From Maricaulis sp034659015 (GTDB lineage: Bacteria > Pseudomonadota > Alphaproteobacteria > Caulobacterales > Maricaulaceae), in the NCBI GenBank assembly GCA_034659015.1, contig JAYEGL010000002.1, positions 62,001-126,000 on the forward strand: 64,000 nt of DNA, given 5' to 3'. Shown here piece by piece: positions 27,950 to 36,898 of this stretch. The notes under the pieces are model-generated. The model did not search any database and was not told the DNA's origin. It saw only the letters and a list, made by a program, of their open reading frames with translations. The translations under genes and the position numbers were made by a program. Position 1 is the stretch's first letter. Every line of letters starts with the position of its first letter.

Positions 27950-28456
27950 ATGTTCTACGGCGTCGGCCTCACCGCCGTTCTGGTGGCGCTCTGGCTTACC
28001 CTTTCCGGGCCCTACACCCTCAGTGGCGACTATCCGATCGTGATGGGGCTGGGGGCGATCTCGATCGCGGTGACGGTCGCGCTGACCTTTCGCATGCGGA
28101 TCGTCGACCGCGAGACCGTGCCGGTGGTCCCGGCGCCGGCCCTGTTCGGATACTGGTCCTGGCTGGGCCGCGAGATCGTCGCGTCCAACCTGGCCGTCCT
28201 TCGCCTGGTGATGAAGCCGGAACTGGACATCGAGCCGCGGCTGGTGCGCGTGCCGGCCACGCAGCGTTCGGGCCTCGGCCTGTGCGTGTTCGCCAATTCG
28301 ATCACGCTGACGCCCGGCACGGTGACCGTCGACATCGAGGATGACGGTTTCCTCGTGCATGCGCTGGACAATTCCTTCACCGATCCGGAGGGCTTCGCGG
28401 AAATGGGTGCACGCTCGGACATCGCCTCGGACGGCCGCCGCAAGGAGACTGCCTGA
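27950..28456 (+). CDS. mrpE: Mrp antiporter subunit E
   Basis: A 168-residue inner-membrane protein with two to three membrane segments in the first 60 residues and the MnhE landmark LVRVPATQRSGLGLCVFANSITLTPGTVTVDIEDD. It is a subunit of the multi-gene Mrp cation/proton antiporter that exports sodium for pH and salt homeostasis. GGGGAG lies 5 bases before the ATG at 27950. It overlaps mrpF (TGATG). Confidence 0.92.
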   Translation: MFYGVGLTAVLVALWLTLSGPYTLSGDYPIVMGLGAISIAVTVALTFRMRIVDRETVPVVPAPALFGYWSWLGREIVASNLAVLRLVMKPELDIEPRLVRVPATQRSGLGLCVFANSITLTPGTVTVDIEDDGFLVHALDNSFTDPEGFAEMGARSDIASDGRRKETA

Positions 28457-28773
28457 TGGAGATGATCAACTTTCTCGTCGCCCTGGGCGTCGCGGTTGCC
28501 ATGGCGATCACGCTGGCGCGTCTGTTTGCCGGCCCGACGCTGTATGACCGCGTCCTGGCGATGAATTCCTTCGGCACCAAGACCGTGCTTTTCCTGCTGG
28601 TCTTCTCGGCCATTGCCGGCCGGCAGGATGCGATCGACATCGCGCTGCTCTACGCGCTGATGAACTTCATCGCGACCATCGCGATCCTGAAATTCTTCCG
28701 CTACCGCTCGCTGGAAATCGCCCTGGCGCAGATGTCCCTGCGCAAGGCGCTCGACGGGGAGTACGAGAAATGA
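28456..28773 (+). CDS. mrpF: Mrp antiporter subunit F
   Basis: A 105-residue protein with three membrane segments and the MnhF signature ARLFAGPTLYDRVLAMNSFGTKTVL and DIALLYALMNFIATIAILKF. It belongs to the small-subunit part of the complex. It shares ATGA with mrpG. Confidence 0.92.
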   Translation: MEMINFLVALGVAVAMAITLARLFAGPTLYDRVLAMNSFGTKTVLFLLVFSAIAGRQDAIDIALLYALMNFIATIAILKFFRYRSLEIALAQMSLRKALDGEYEK

Positions 28774-29144
28774 ACTGGGGCGAGATTCTCCAACACGCGC
28801 TCTACGCGGCGTCCGTCGGTGCGATGGCGCTCGGCCTGGTCTTCGTGATCGCCGGCGCGACGGGCGTGATGCGCCTGCCGGACTTCTACACGCGCATGCA
28901 CGCAGCCGGCGTCACCGACACGCTGGGCGCGGAACTCATCATCATGGGACTCGTGCTGCAGGCGCCGGACTGGCAGACCGTGGCCAAGCTGCTGCTGGCC
29001 GGCCTGCTGCTCTTCCTGACCAGCCCGACCTCCACCCACGCCATTGCCAATGCTGCGCACCGGGCCGGGCACAAGCCGCGCCTGTCGCGCTTCCACCCGC
29101 CGCACCCGTCGCAGGCCGGCCAGGCGAAAGGGGAGGGGCAGTAG
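28770..29144 (+). CDS. mrpG: Mrp antiporter subunit G
   Basis: A 124-residue protein with three membrane segments and the MnhG motif GVMRLPDFYTRMHAAGVTDTLG, as well as FLTSPTSTHAIANAAHRAG. The C-terminal tail is basic and proline-rich. Confidence 0.92.
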   Translation: MNWGEILQHALYAASVGAMALGLVFVIAGATGVMRLPDFYTRMHAAGVTDTLGAELIIMGLVLQAPDWQTVAKLLLAGLLLFLTSPTSTHAIANAAHRAGHKPRLSRFHPPHPSQAGQAKGEGQ

Positions 29145-29735
29145 ATGGATCATACCGATCTTACCCAGTATCTGGACTATGCGCTGATCGCGATGCTGCT
29201 GGCGGTGGGCTTTGCCATCGTCCGCCTGCGCAACCTGTTCGCCGTGGTCATGCTGACCGGCGTCTATTCGCTGCTCTCGGCGGCCTGGTTCGTGTCGCTC
29301 GACGCGGTCGACGTGGCCTTCACCGAAGCGGCCGTGGGCGCGGGTATTTCCACCGTGCTGATGCTCGGCGCCATGCTGCTGACCGCGCGCGAGAGCGAGC
29401 CGGCCGGCGCCAAGCGTCACTGGGCGGCCCTGGCGGTCGTCGTGGCCGCGGGCGCGGCGCTCTTCTTCGCCATCCCGGACATGCCGGTCTATGGCGACCC
29501 GGACTCGCCGGCCAATTCCTATGTCGGCATGGACTACATGACATCGACGCCGAACGAGATCGCCGTGCCCAATGTGGTGACGGCCGTGCTGGCCTCCTAC
29601 CGGGGCTATGACACGTTCGGCGAAACCGTCGTCATCTTCACCGCCGCGCTCGGCGTCATGCTCCTTCTCGGCTTCGGCACCGGCCGGCGCGAGGAGGAGG
29701 AGGAGGAAGACGACCACGAGGAGGGCAAGGCATGA
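29145..29735 (+). CDS. DUF4040 Mrp subunit (MrpA C-terminal/MbhD-E like)
   Basis: A 196-residue protein with four to five membrane segments. The first 80 residues match DUF4040 (VRLRNLFAVVMLTGVYSLLSA, DVAFTEAAVGAGISTVLMLGAMLL), which in Bacillus forms the C-terminal part of MrpA and in archaeal MBH is MbhD. The following part, with DMPVYGDPDSPAN and the acidic EEEEEEDDHEE tail, resembles the MrpB N-terminal/MbhE region. It therefore stands for the part of MrpA that is missing elsewhere in this operon. Confidence 0.85.
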   Translation: MDHTDLTQYLDYALIAMLLAVGFAIVRLRNLFAVVMLTGVYSLLSAAWFVSLDAVDVAFTEAAVGAGISTVLMLGAMLLTARESEPAGAKRHWAALAVVVAAGAALFFAIPDMPVYGDPDSPANSYVGMDYMTSTPNEIAVPNVVTAVLASYRGYDTFGETVVIFTAALGVMLLLGFGTGRREEEEEEDDHEEGKA

Positions 29736-30190
29736 GCCCGCACCTGATCCTGCGCGTCGTCTCGAAACTGCTGATCCCGATGATCGTCGTGTTCGGCTTC
29801 TACGTGCAGTTCCACGGCGATTACGGTCCGGGCGGCGGCTTCCAGGCCGGCGTCATCATCGCTGCGGCGGTCATCCTCTATGCCCTCATCTTCGGCATGG
29901 ACGAGGCCCGCAAGGCCATTCCCCCGGTGGTCGCGCGCTACGGCGCCGCGCTGGGCGTGCTGATCTATGCCGGTGTCGGCGTGGCCACCCTGTTCATGGG
30001 CGGCGCGGGCGAGCCGCTGAACTTCCTGGACTATGACGCGCTGCATCCCGACCAGGGCCATCACACCGGCCAGCACTACGGCATCCTGCTCGTCGAGCTG
30101 GGTGTGCTGACCACGGTCGCCTCGGTCATGCTGGCGATCTTCTACGCCTTTGCCGGCCGCGTGCCGGACATTCCGGAAGAGGAGTGGTGA
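29732..30190 (+). CDS. mrpB: Mrp antiporter subunit B
   Basis: A 152-residue membrane protein with about four segments and the MnhB signature FYVQFHGDYGPGGGFQAGVIIAAAVILYAL. It starts in an ATGA overlap with the DUF4040 gene and ends just before mrpC. Confidence 0.92.
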   Translation: MSPHLILRVVSKLLIPMIVVFGFYVQFHGDYGPGGGFQAGVIIAAAVILYALIFGMDEARKAIPPVVARYGAALGVLIYAGVGVATLFMGGAGEPLNFLDYDALHPDQGHHTGQHYGILLVELGVLTTVASVMLAIFYAFAGRVPDIPEEEW

Positions 30191-30192
30191 GC

Positions 30193-30624
30193 ATGCTGGA
30201 AGTTCTCGTCGAACGCTTCAACTACATCCCGATCATCATCCTGATGATGACCGGCCTCTATGTGATCATCGCCACCGGAAACCTGGTGAAGCGCCTGGTC
30301 GGCCTGTCGCTGTTCCAGACCTCGGTCTTCCTGCTCTACATCACGATCGGCAAGGTGTTCGGCGGCCAGCCGCCCATCATTTCCGACGCCGGACATGGCG
30401 AGGAGGCCGGACATGGCGCCGAGACGGCGGCCGGCCATGCCGCCGAGGTCGCATACTCCAACCCGCTTCCGCACGTCCTCATCCTCACGGCCATTGTCGT
30501 CGGCGTGGCGACGCTGGCGGTCGGCCTGGCGCTCGTGGTGCGCATCCGCGAGGCCTACGGCACGATCGAGGACGACGCGCTCAATACGGCCGATTATTCC
30601 CTTGAGACCGGGAGCGTCGAATAA
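30193..30624 (+). CDS. mrpC: Mrp antiporter subunit C
   Basis: A 143-residue NuoK/MrpC-like protein with three membrane segments (GLYVIIATGNLVKRLVGLSLFQTSVFLLYI; LILTAIVVGVATLAVGLAL) and a histidine/glutamate-rich loop GHGEEAGHGAE at about 75-85. AGAGGAG upstream supports the ATG at 30193 over the in-frame GTGs. Confidence 0.92.
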   Translation: MLEVLVERFNYIPIIILMMTGLYVIIATGNLVKRLVGLSLFQTSVFLLYITIGKVFGGQPPIISDAGHGEEAGHGAETAAGHAAEVAYSNPLPHVLILTAIVVGVATLAVGLALVVRIREAYGTIEDDALNTADYSLETGSVE

Positions 30625-32151
30625 ATGGACATGCTGGCCTCACTTCTGCCGGCGGGTGTCGCCGTGCACGCGCCTGCGCTGATCGTCGTGATCCCGCTGA
30701 TCATGGCCGCCCTGGCCGCCTTCATGCCGAAGGGCGTGTGGGCCTGGGGCATCACGCTCGTGACCGCGATCGCCGTGGCCGTCCTGGCGCTGAACATTCT
30801 CGGCCAGGTCTCCACGGGCGGGGTGATCTCCTATGCCATGGGCGGCTGGGCGCCGCCGGCGGGGATCGAGCTGCGCGTCGACATGCTCAACGTGCCGCTC
30901 CTGCTCCTGGTCGGCATTGTCGGCCTTCTCTGCGTGATCTACGCCCTGCCGTCGGTCGCCGACGAGATCGCGAAAAAGCAGCAGGCGCTGTTCTATTCCG
31001 CCTTCCTGGTCTGCTTTGCCGGCCTGCTGGGCGTGACGATCACGGGCGACGCCTTCAACGTCTTCGTCTTCCTGGAGATCTCCTCGATCTCCACCTACAC
31101 CATCATTGCCATGGGTGCCGGCAAGGACCGGCGGGCCCTGACGGCGAGCTATAATTACCTTGTCCTCGGCACGATCGGCGCGACCTTCTTCGTGATCGGC
31201 GTGGGCTTCCTCTACATGGCCACCGGCACGCTCAACATCGCCGACATGGCCCTGGTGCTGGAAGAGACCGGTCACAACCGCGTCACCCAGGCGGCCTTCG
31301 CCTTCATCGTGGTCGGGCTGGGCCTGAAGGCGGCGATGTTCCCGCTGCATGTCTGGCTGCCCAATGCCTATGCCTTCGCGCCGAACTTCGTGACGGCCTT
31401 CCTGGCGTCGACGGCCACCAAGGTCGCCTTCTACGCGCTGATCCGCTTCGTCTTCTCCGTCTTCCATCCGGAGGTCAGCTTCGTGGCCATGTCCTTCACC
31501 TGGCTGTTTGCCGTGGTGGGCGTGATCGCGATGATGGTGGCCTCCGTGCAGGCGGTCTTCCAGACCGATGCGCGGCGCCTTCTGGCCTATTCCTCGGTGG
31601 CGCAGGTCGGCTACATGATGCTGGGTCTGGGCATGGGCACGGCGGCGGGCCTGTCGGCCAGCATGCTGCACCTGATGAACCACGCCCTGATGAAGGGTGC
31701 GCTGTTCATGGCGCTGGGGGCCTTCGCGCTGAATTTCGGTGTGCGCCGGGTCAAGGATCTCGCCGGTCTCGGCCAGACCATGCCGGCCTCCTCGGCGGCC
31801 TTCACCGTGGCGGGCCTGTCACTGGTCGGCGTGCCGCTGACCGTGGGCTTCACCTCGAAATGGTATCTCGTCACCGCCGCGCTCGAGCGCGGCTGGTGGT
31901 GGGCGGTCGCCGCGCTGATGATTTCCTCGCTGCTGGCGCTGGCCTATGTCGCCCGCCTGCTCGCGGCGATCTGGATGGAAAACCCGCCGGCGGGCCGTGA
32001 CGGCACGCCGCCCGCGACGCGCCTGGCCCCCTGGATGGTGCTGGCGCCGATGAGTGTGCTGGCGCTCGCCAATATCTATTTCTTCTTCCACGCCGACCCG
32101 CTGGTCGGCCTGGCCCGCGCGGCCGCCAACGCCGTGATGGGAGGAAACTGA
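30625..32151 (+). CDS. mrpD: Mrp antiporter subunit D, first proton-channel subunit
   Basis: A 508-residue protein of the NuoL/M/N-MrpA/D family with about 14 membrane segments. Conserved stretches include the helix FVFLEISSISTYTIIAMG with the key glutamate, GLGLKAAMFPLHVWLPNAYAFAPNFVTAFLASTATKVA with the channel lysines, and RRLLAYSSVAQVGYMMLG. It starts directly at the mrpC stop. Confidence 0.92.
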   Translation: MDMLASLLPAGVAVHAPALIVVIPLIMAALAAFMPKGVWAWGITLVTAIAVAVLALNILGQVSTGGVISYAMGGWAPPAGIELRVDMLNVPLLLLVGIVGLLCVIYALPSVADEIAKKQQALFYSAFLVCFAGLLGVTITGDAFNVFVFLEISSISTYTIIAMGAGKDRRALTASYNYLVLGTIGATFFVIGVGFLYMATGTLNIADMALVLEETGHNRVTQAAFAFIVVGLGLKAAMFPLHVWLPNAYAFAPNFVTAFLASTATKVAFYALIRFVFSVFHPEVSFVAMSFTWLFAVVGVIAMMVASVQAVFQTDARRLLAYSSVAQVGYMMLGLGMGTAAGLSASMLHLMNHALMKGALFMALGAFALNFGVRRVKDLAGLGQTMPASSAAFTVAGLSLVGVPLTVGFTSKWYLVTAALERGWWWAVAALMISSLLALAYVARLLAAIWMENPPAGRDGTPPATRLAPWMVLAPMSVLALANIYFFFHADPLVGLARAAANAVMGGN

Positions 32152-32155
32152 GCCG

Positions 32156-33637
32156 ATGTGGACGCCTGAACTCTCCCTCGCCCTGGCGCTTGCGATTCCC
32201 GCGATCGGCGGCGTTTTCGTGGCGCTGCTGGGCAAGCATCCCAATCTGCGCGAGGCCGCGACGCTGATTTCGGCCGTGCTGCTGGCGCTGAATGTGGCCT
32301 ATCTCGTCGAGATCGCGCCGGGTCATCCGACCCTGGAACTGGCCACGCTGGCGCCGGGCCTGCACCTGGTCTTCCGCCTGGAGCCGCTGGGCGCCATGTT
32401 CGCGGCCGTGGCCTCGGGCCTGTGGATCGTCAACTCGCTCTATTCCATCGGCTATATGCGCGGGAATAACGAGACAAACCAGACGCGCTTCTATGTCTGT
32501 TTCTGCATCGCCATCGGCGCCGCCATGGGCGTCGCCCTGTCGGGCAACCTGCTGACCATGTTCCTCTTCTACGAGGTGCTGACGCTGTCGACCTATCCGC
32601 TGGTCACGCACAAGGGCGATGCCAACGCCAAGCGCGGCGGCAAGATCTATCTGTCCATCCTGCTGGGCACCTCGATCGGCCTGCTCCTGCCGGCGGTCAT
32701 CGCCACGCACTTCCTGGCCGGCTCGACCGATTTCGTCGCCGGCGGGCTGCTGGCGATCAACGAGGTGACGCCGATGGTGGCCAGCGTGCTGCTGGTCCTG
32801 TTCGCCTTCGGGATCGGCAAGGCGGCACTGATGCCGGTCCACCCCTGGCTCCCCAACGCCATGGTCGCGCCGACCCCGGTCTCGGCCCTGCTGCACGCGG
32901 TGGCCGTCGTGAAGGCCGGCGTCTTCGCCATGCTCAAGGTCGGCGTCTACATCTTCGGGCCCGAACTGATCGACGCCGCGCCGGCGTCCGACGCGCTGGC
33001 CTGGATCGCCGCCATCTCCATCGTGCTGGCCTCGGTCGTGGCGATGACCAAGGACAATCTCAAGGCCCGGCTGGCCTTCTCCACGGTGTCCCAGCTGTCC
33101 TACGTCACGCTGGGCGTGATGCTGGCCTCGCCGCTGGCCATGCTGGGCGGGGCGCTGCAGATCGTCATGCACGCCTGGGGCAAGATCACCCTCTTCATGA
33201 GCGCCGGCGCCATCTACACGGCGACCAAGAAGTCCGAGATCTCCGACATGGCCGGTCTCGGCCGCTACATGCCCTGGCTCTTCATCGCCTACACGGTGGG
33301 TGCGCTGTCGATCATCGGCCTGCCGCCGCTGGGCGGTACCTGGCCGAAGCTCTTCCTGATGCAGGGCGCCTGGGAAAGCGGGCACGGCCTGCTGATCGTG
33401 GCGCTGGTCGCCTCGTCCATCCTGAATGTGGCCTATCTCCTGCCGCTCTCGGCGCGCGGCTTCTTCGCCGCGCCGGAGGAGGCCAGGCTGAAGAAGAAGC
33501 CGCCCATGCTGGTCATCCTGCCGCCGGTCATCACGGCGACGGGCGTGCTGGTCCTCTTCTTCCTGATCGGGCCGCTGCGTGACTATCTCGCGCCGGTCTT
33601 CATGTCGTCGTCCCTTGCTGCGGAGGCCGCCTCGTGA
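32156..33637 (+). CDS. Mrp antiporter subunit D, second proton-channel subunit
   Basis: A 493-residue paralogue of the preceding subunit with the same landmarks (MFLFYEVLTLSTYPLVTHKG; GIGKAALMPVHPWLPNAMVAPTPVSALLHAVAVVKAGVFAML). It shares GTGA with the following small gene. Confidence 0.9.
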   Translation: MWTPELSLALALAIPAIGGVFVALLGKHPNLREAATLISAVLLALNVAYLVEIAPGHPTLELATLAPGLHLVFRLEPLGAMFAAVASGLWIVNSLYSIGYMRGNNETNQTRFYVCFCIAIGAAMGVALSGNLLTMFLFYEVLTLSTYPLVTHKGDANAKRGGKIYLSILLGTSIGLLLPAVIATHFLAGSTDFVAGGLLAINEVTPMVASVLLVLFAFGIGKAALMPVHPWLPNAMVAPTPVSALLHAVAVVKAGVFAMLKVGVYIFGPELIDAAPASDALAWIAAISIVLASVVAMTKDNLKARLAFSTVSQLSYVTLGVMLASPLAMLGGALQIVMHAWGKITLFMSAGAIYTATKKSEISDMAGLGRYMPWLFIAYTVGALSIIGLPPLGGTWPKLFLMQGAWESGHGLLIVALVASSILNVAYLLPLSARGFFAAPEEARLKKKPPMLVILPPVITATGVLVLFFLIGPLRDYLAPVFMSSSLAAEAAS

Positions 33638-33936
33638 GCGATCAATCCGGCAAACATGATGAGCACATCCACCCGCTCGCCCGGCCCTTCCTGTGGCTGG
33701 ACGCGAACTGGCTGAAATCCTCCATGCTCTGGATCCTGCTGGTGCTGGCCGTCGGCGCCGCGGCGATCGATTTCGTCCATCACCGGCACGAATACGTCCA
33801 CCTGGCCGAGATGACGGGCTTCTACGCGCTGTGGGGCTTCGGCTCCTTCGTCCTGGCCGTGATGGTCGGCTGGTTCGTGATCCGCGGCCTGCTCGGCCGC
33901 AACGAGGACTACTGGGACGGGGAGGACGATCGATGA
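33634..33936 (+). CDS. Small two-helix membrane subunit of the Mrp operon, unknown
   Basis: A 100-residue protein with two hydrophobic segments (SMLWILLVLAVGAAAIDF, about 30-47; FGSFVLAVMVGWFVIRGLL, about 68-87), a histidine-rich N-terminus and an acidic C-terminus. Its GTG start overlaps the upstream stop and its stop overlaps the next start, so it is translated as part of the operon. I know of no classical Mrp subunit of this kind; it is a candidate accessory subunit. Confidence 0.8.
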   Translation: MSDQSGKHDEHIHPLARPFLWLDANWLKSSMLWILLVLAVGAAAIDFVHHRHEYVHLAEMTGFYALWGFGSFVLAVMVGWFVIRGLLGRNEDYWDGEDDR

Positions 33937-35684
33937 TCGAGGCATTCTACGACGTCTCCCCGGCCTGGCCGGTCATCATCGGCGGCCTGATCGCGGCCGC
34001 CGTGCCCAACCATTATGTGCGCAAGTGCCTGGCGCTGATCGCGCCGGTCCTGGCGGGGCTGCTCTGGTTCAACGTGCCCTCCGGCGAGCATACCGGCGGC
34101 ATCATCGAGCTGGGCGGCTTCACCCTGGAAACCTTCCGCTATGACGGGCTGTCGCGCATCTGGGGCCTGATCTTCATCATCGCGGCCTTCATCAATGCGC
34201 TCTACGGACTGCACTCGAAGGACCGCGTCGGCGATGCCTCCGGCCTGATCTATGCCGGTGCCGGCCTGGGCGCCGTGTTCTCCGGCGACCTCCTGTCGCT
34301 CTTCTTCTTCTGGGAGCTGACGGCGATTTCCTCGGTCTTCCTGATCTGGGGATCGAAGACCACCGAAGCCTACAAGGCGGGCCTGCGCTATCTGGCGATC
34401 CACGTCCTGTCGGGCGTGATGCTGCTGGCCGGTGCGGTCATCCACGCGGCCGATACGGGCAGCTGGGCCTTCGACGGTTCGCTGTCCATCGAGACGCTGG
34501 GCGGGATGCTCATCTTCCTCGCCTTCGGCATCAAGTGCGCCTTCCCCTTCATGCACAACTGGCTGCAGGACGCCTATCCCAAGGCGACCGTCACCGGGGC
34601 CGTCGTGCTGTCGGCCTTCACCACCAAGCTGGCGGTTTATGCCCTGGCGCGCGGCTATGCCGGCACCGACATGCTGATCTGGATCGGCGCCATCATGACG
34701 GCCTTCCCGGTCTTCTTCGCCGTGGTGGAGAACGACCTCAGGAAGGTGCTGTCCTATTCGCTGAACAACCAGCTGGGCTTCATGGTCGTCGGCATCGGCG
34801 TGGGCACCGAGCTCGCCATCAACGGCGCGGCGGCGCACGCCTTCGTGCACATCATCTACAAGGCGCTGCTGTTCATGAGCATGGGCGCGGTGCTCTACCG
34901 CGTCGGCACGGTGAAGGCATCGGAACTGGGCGGCCTGTTCAAGACCATGCCCGCTACGGCGATCTTCTGCATCATCGGCGCCGCCTCGATCTCGGCCTTC
35001 CCGCTTTTCTCCGGCTTCGTCGCCAAGGCGATGACGCTGGCGGCGGTGGCGCACGAGGGGCATTACATCGTCTGGTTCATCCTCCTGTTCGCCTCGGCCG
35101 GCGTGCTGGAGCACTCGGGCATCAAGATTCCGTATTTCGCCTTCTTCGCCCACGACAAGGGCCACCGCGTCCGCGAGGCGCCGGTGAACATGCTGATGGC
35201 GATGGGGATCGCGGCGCTGATGTGCCTCTATCTGGGCTGGCCGGACATGTTCGGCATCCCGGGCGGCTATCGCGCGCTGTACAATCTCACGCCCTTCCCG
35301 GAGGTGGCGAACGAATACCCCATGTGGACCTTCGACCATGTCGTCGGCCAGATGCAGCTCCTGCTCGCGGCGCTCTTCGCCTTCGCCTTCCTGGTGCGCA
35401 TGAAGTGGTATCCGGACGAGAAGCGCTCGATCAATGTCGACTTCGACTGGGTCTACCGCCGGGCGCTGGACGGTGCGGCACGCTGGGGCTTCGCCATGTT
35501 CGGCCGCCTGTGGGCGTCGATCGGCAATGTGCTGGCCGCCGGCCGCAACCGGATGGGCGGGCGCCTGTTCGAGGCATTCAGTCCTACGGGTGCGCTCAGC
35601 CGGGATATCCCCTCGGGCATGCTGGCGATCTGGACCAGTGCGCTTCTGGCCATTGTCCTGCTGATCGCCTATCTCGCCCCATAA
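33933..35684 (+). CDS. Third Mrp-type proton-channel subunit
   Basis: A 583-residue NuoL/M-MrpA/D-family protein with about 14 membrane segments (FFFWELTAISSVFLIWGSK; GIKCAFPFMHNWLQDAYPKATVTGAVVLSAFTTKLAVYAL; ENDLRKVLSYSLNNQLGFMVVG) and a C-terminal extension (about 480-583) that carries one more segment and could act like the long lateral helix of NuoL. The start at 33933 is set by the ATGA overlap with the small upstream gene. Last gene of the operon; a terminator follows. Confidence 0.9.
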   Translation: MIEAFYDVSPAWPVIIGGLIAAAVPNHYVRKCLALIAPVLAGLLWFNVPSGEHTGGIIELGGFTLETFRYDGLSRIWGLIFIIAAFINALYGLHSKDRVGDASGLIYAGAGLGAVFSGDLLSLFFFWELTAISSVFLIWGSKTTEAYKAGLRYLAIHVLSGVMLLAGAVIHAADTGSWAFDGSLSIETLGGMLIFLAFGIKCAFPFMHNWLQDAYPKATVTGAVVLSAFTTKLAVYALARGYAGTDMLIWIGAIMTAFPVFFAVVENDLRKVLSYSLNNQLGFMVVGIGVGTELAINGAAAHAFVHIIYKALLFMSMGAVLYRVGTVKASELGGLFKTMPATAIFCIIGAASISAFPLFSGFVAKAMTLAAVAHEGHYIVWFILLFASAGVLEHSGIKIPYFAFFAHDKGHRVREAPVNMLMAMGIAALMCLYLGWPDMFGIPGGYRALYNLTPFPEVANEYPMWTFDHVVGQMQLLLAALFAFAFLVRMKWYPDEKRSINVDFDWVYRRALDGAARWGFAMFGRLWASIGNVLAAGRNRMGGRLFEAFSPTGALSRDIPSGMLAIWTSALLAIVLLIAYLAP

Positions 35685-35706
35685 GTCTGAAGGGGTTATG
35701 AGACAG

Positions 35707-35745
35707 GAGAGGGCGCCACACGCATGAGTGGCGCCCTCTTTCTTT
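35707..35745 (+). terminator. Intrinsic terminator of the Mrp operon
   Basis: The 12-bp stem AGAGGGCGCCAC/GTGGCGCCCTCT (35708-35719, 35728-35739) has an 8-base loop and is followed by TTCTTT. Confidence 0.9.
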
Positions 35746-35846
35746 GCAACGCAGATAGGAATATTATCCCCACCCGGGCGTAGTCCACCTAGCCTTCTTT
35801 CACGCCGCGGCCCTTCAGGCGGGCCGGACGAGACCGGGAGTGCAGG

Positions 35847-36206
35847 ATGGAACAGGCGATTGAGAAACTCTCCGACGACGTGGCGCGGGCCCGGCTCGCG
35901 CAAAGCGCGGCGGCCTATGCCTTCGGCGTGACCCAGCAGGATGTCGAGGCCCCGACCCGGCGATCCCGCGAGGCGGCGCTGGCCCGCCAGGCGGCCATGT
36001 ATCTGGCCCATGTGGCGTTCGAGCTGCCCCTCACCCGCGTGGCGCAGGCCTTCGGCCGCGACCGCTCCACCGCCGCCCACGCCTGCCACCGTATCGAGGA
36101 CCGGCGCGACGATCGCGATTTCGATGCCTGGATGGATGCGCTGGAGGAAAGCCTGCGCACGACGCCGCGCATCGTGCTGGATCTGCACCGCGAGGGCGGG
36201 GCATGA
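35847..36206 (+). CDS. Stand-alone DnaA domain IV-like DNA-binding protein
   Basis: A 119-residue protein whose residues 42-86 match the C-terminal (box-binding) domain of DnaA: REAALARQAAMYLAH, LPLTRVAQAFGRDRSTAAHAC and HRIED. There is no AAA+ ATPase part. In DnaA this helix-turn-helix and the following basic/histidine motif read the DnaA box. The gene overlaps the DUF6456 gene (ATGA). A role in replication or cell-cycle regulation is an inference from the domain only. Confidence 0.85.
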   Translation: MEQAIEKLSDDVARARLAQSAAAYAFGVTQQDVEAPTRRSREAALARQAAMYLAHVAFELPLTRVAQAFGRDRSTAAHACHRIEDRRDDRDFDAWMDALEESLRTTPRIVLDLHREGGA

Positions 36207-36895
36207 GCGCCCCGGCCTGGCTGCGCAAGCTGGCCCGGGACGGTGCGGTGCTGATGCCGCATGGCGAGGCCCAGGCCGTCTTCGCCTCGCCCGACCGCCG
36301 TCGCCGGCCCCTGGCGCGGGTGTCGGCTGCCCAGCTGGCGCGCGCGGAGCGGGAGGGCTGGCTCGCCCGCCGCGGCGCGGGCCATGTGCTTTCCGCAAAA
36401 GGCCATGTCGCCTTGCGCGACACAGGCGACACGCCGGCATCGCGCCACCGCGTCCTGGAAGAGCGCAACGTCATCCATGAGGACGGCCGGATCGACACCG
36501 TCCGCGCCAATGTCAATGAAGGCGCGCTGGGCAAGTGGGCGGGTCTGCTGGGACCCGCCGAACGCAATGCCGCGGACCGCTTCCTGGCCGACTATCACCG
36601 CTCCAGCCTGGTCCAGAACGTCACCCGCAACTGGTCGCCCACCGCGCCGCGCCGGGGTGAGGGCCAGCGGCGGGGTCCGGAAGATGCCGCGCTGGGCGCC
36701 ATCGCCGCGAAGGACCGGGTGATGGACACGCTCGACGCCCTGGGCCCGGGCCTTGCCCGCATCGTCGAGGCGGCGCTGATCCGCGAGGAAAGCCTGGCGG
36801 CCATGGAGCGCCGCTTCGGCTGGGGCCGGCGGACCGGCGGTACCGTCGTGAGATTGGCCCTGGCCCGCTTGGCGGAGATCTACGGGACGGGGTGA
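36203..36895 (+). CDS. DUF6456 protein
   Basis: A 230-residue soluble protein. The N-terminal third has a winged-helix look (ARVSAAQLARAEREGWLARRG.GHVLSAKGHVALR); the C-terminal DUF6456 region includes ERNAADRFLADYHRSS and ERRFGWGRRTGGTVVRLALARLAEIYG, which may form a DNA-binding helix pair. Translationally coupled to the DnaA-like gene. Function unknown. Confidence 0.8.
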   Translation: MSAPAWLRKLARDGAVLMPHGEAQAVFASPDRRRRPLARVSAAQLARAEREGWLARRGAGHVLSAKGHVALRDTGDTPASRHRVLEERNVIHEDGRIDTVRANVNEGALGKWAGLLGPAERNAADRFLADYHRSSLVQNVTRNWSPTAPRRGEGQRRGPEDAALGAIAAKDRVMDTLDALGPGLARIVEAALIREESLAAMERRFGWGRRTGGTVVRLALARLAEIYGTG

Positions 36896-36898
36896 ACA

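Noticed and set aside
28701..33385. Several long minus-strand frames across the Mrp operon
   Set aside because: Each mirrors a membrane subunit gene on the plus strand; none has a ribosome-binding site or a domain.
33933..35684. NADH dehydrogenase subunit NuoL
   Set aside because: It belongs to the same superfamily, but it is encoded with mrpE, F, G, B and C and no other nuo genes, so an Mrp-type role is far more likely.
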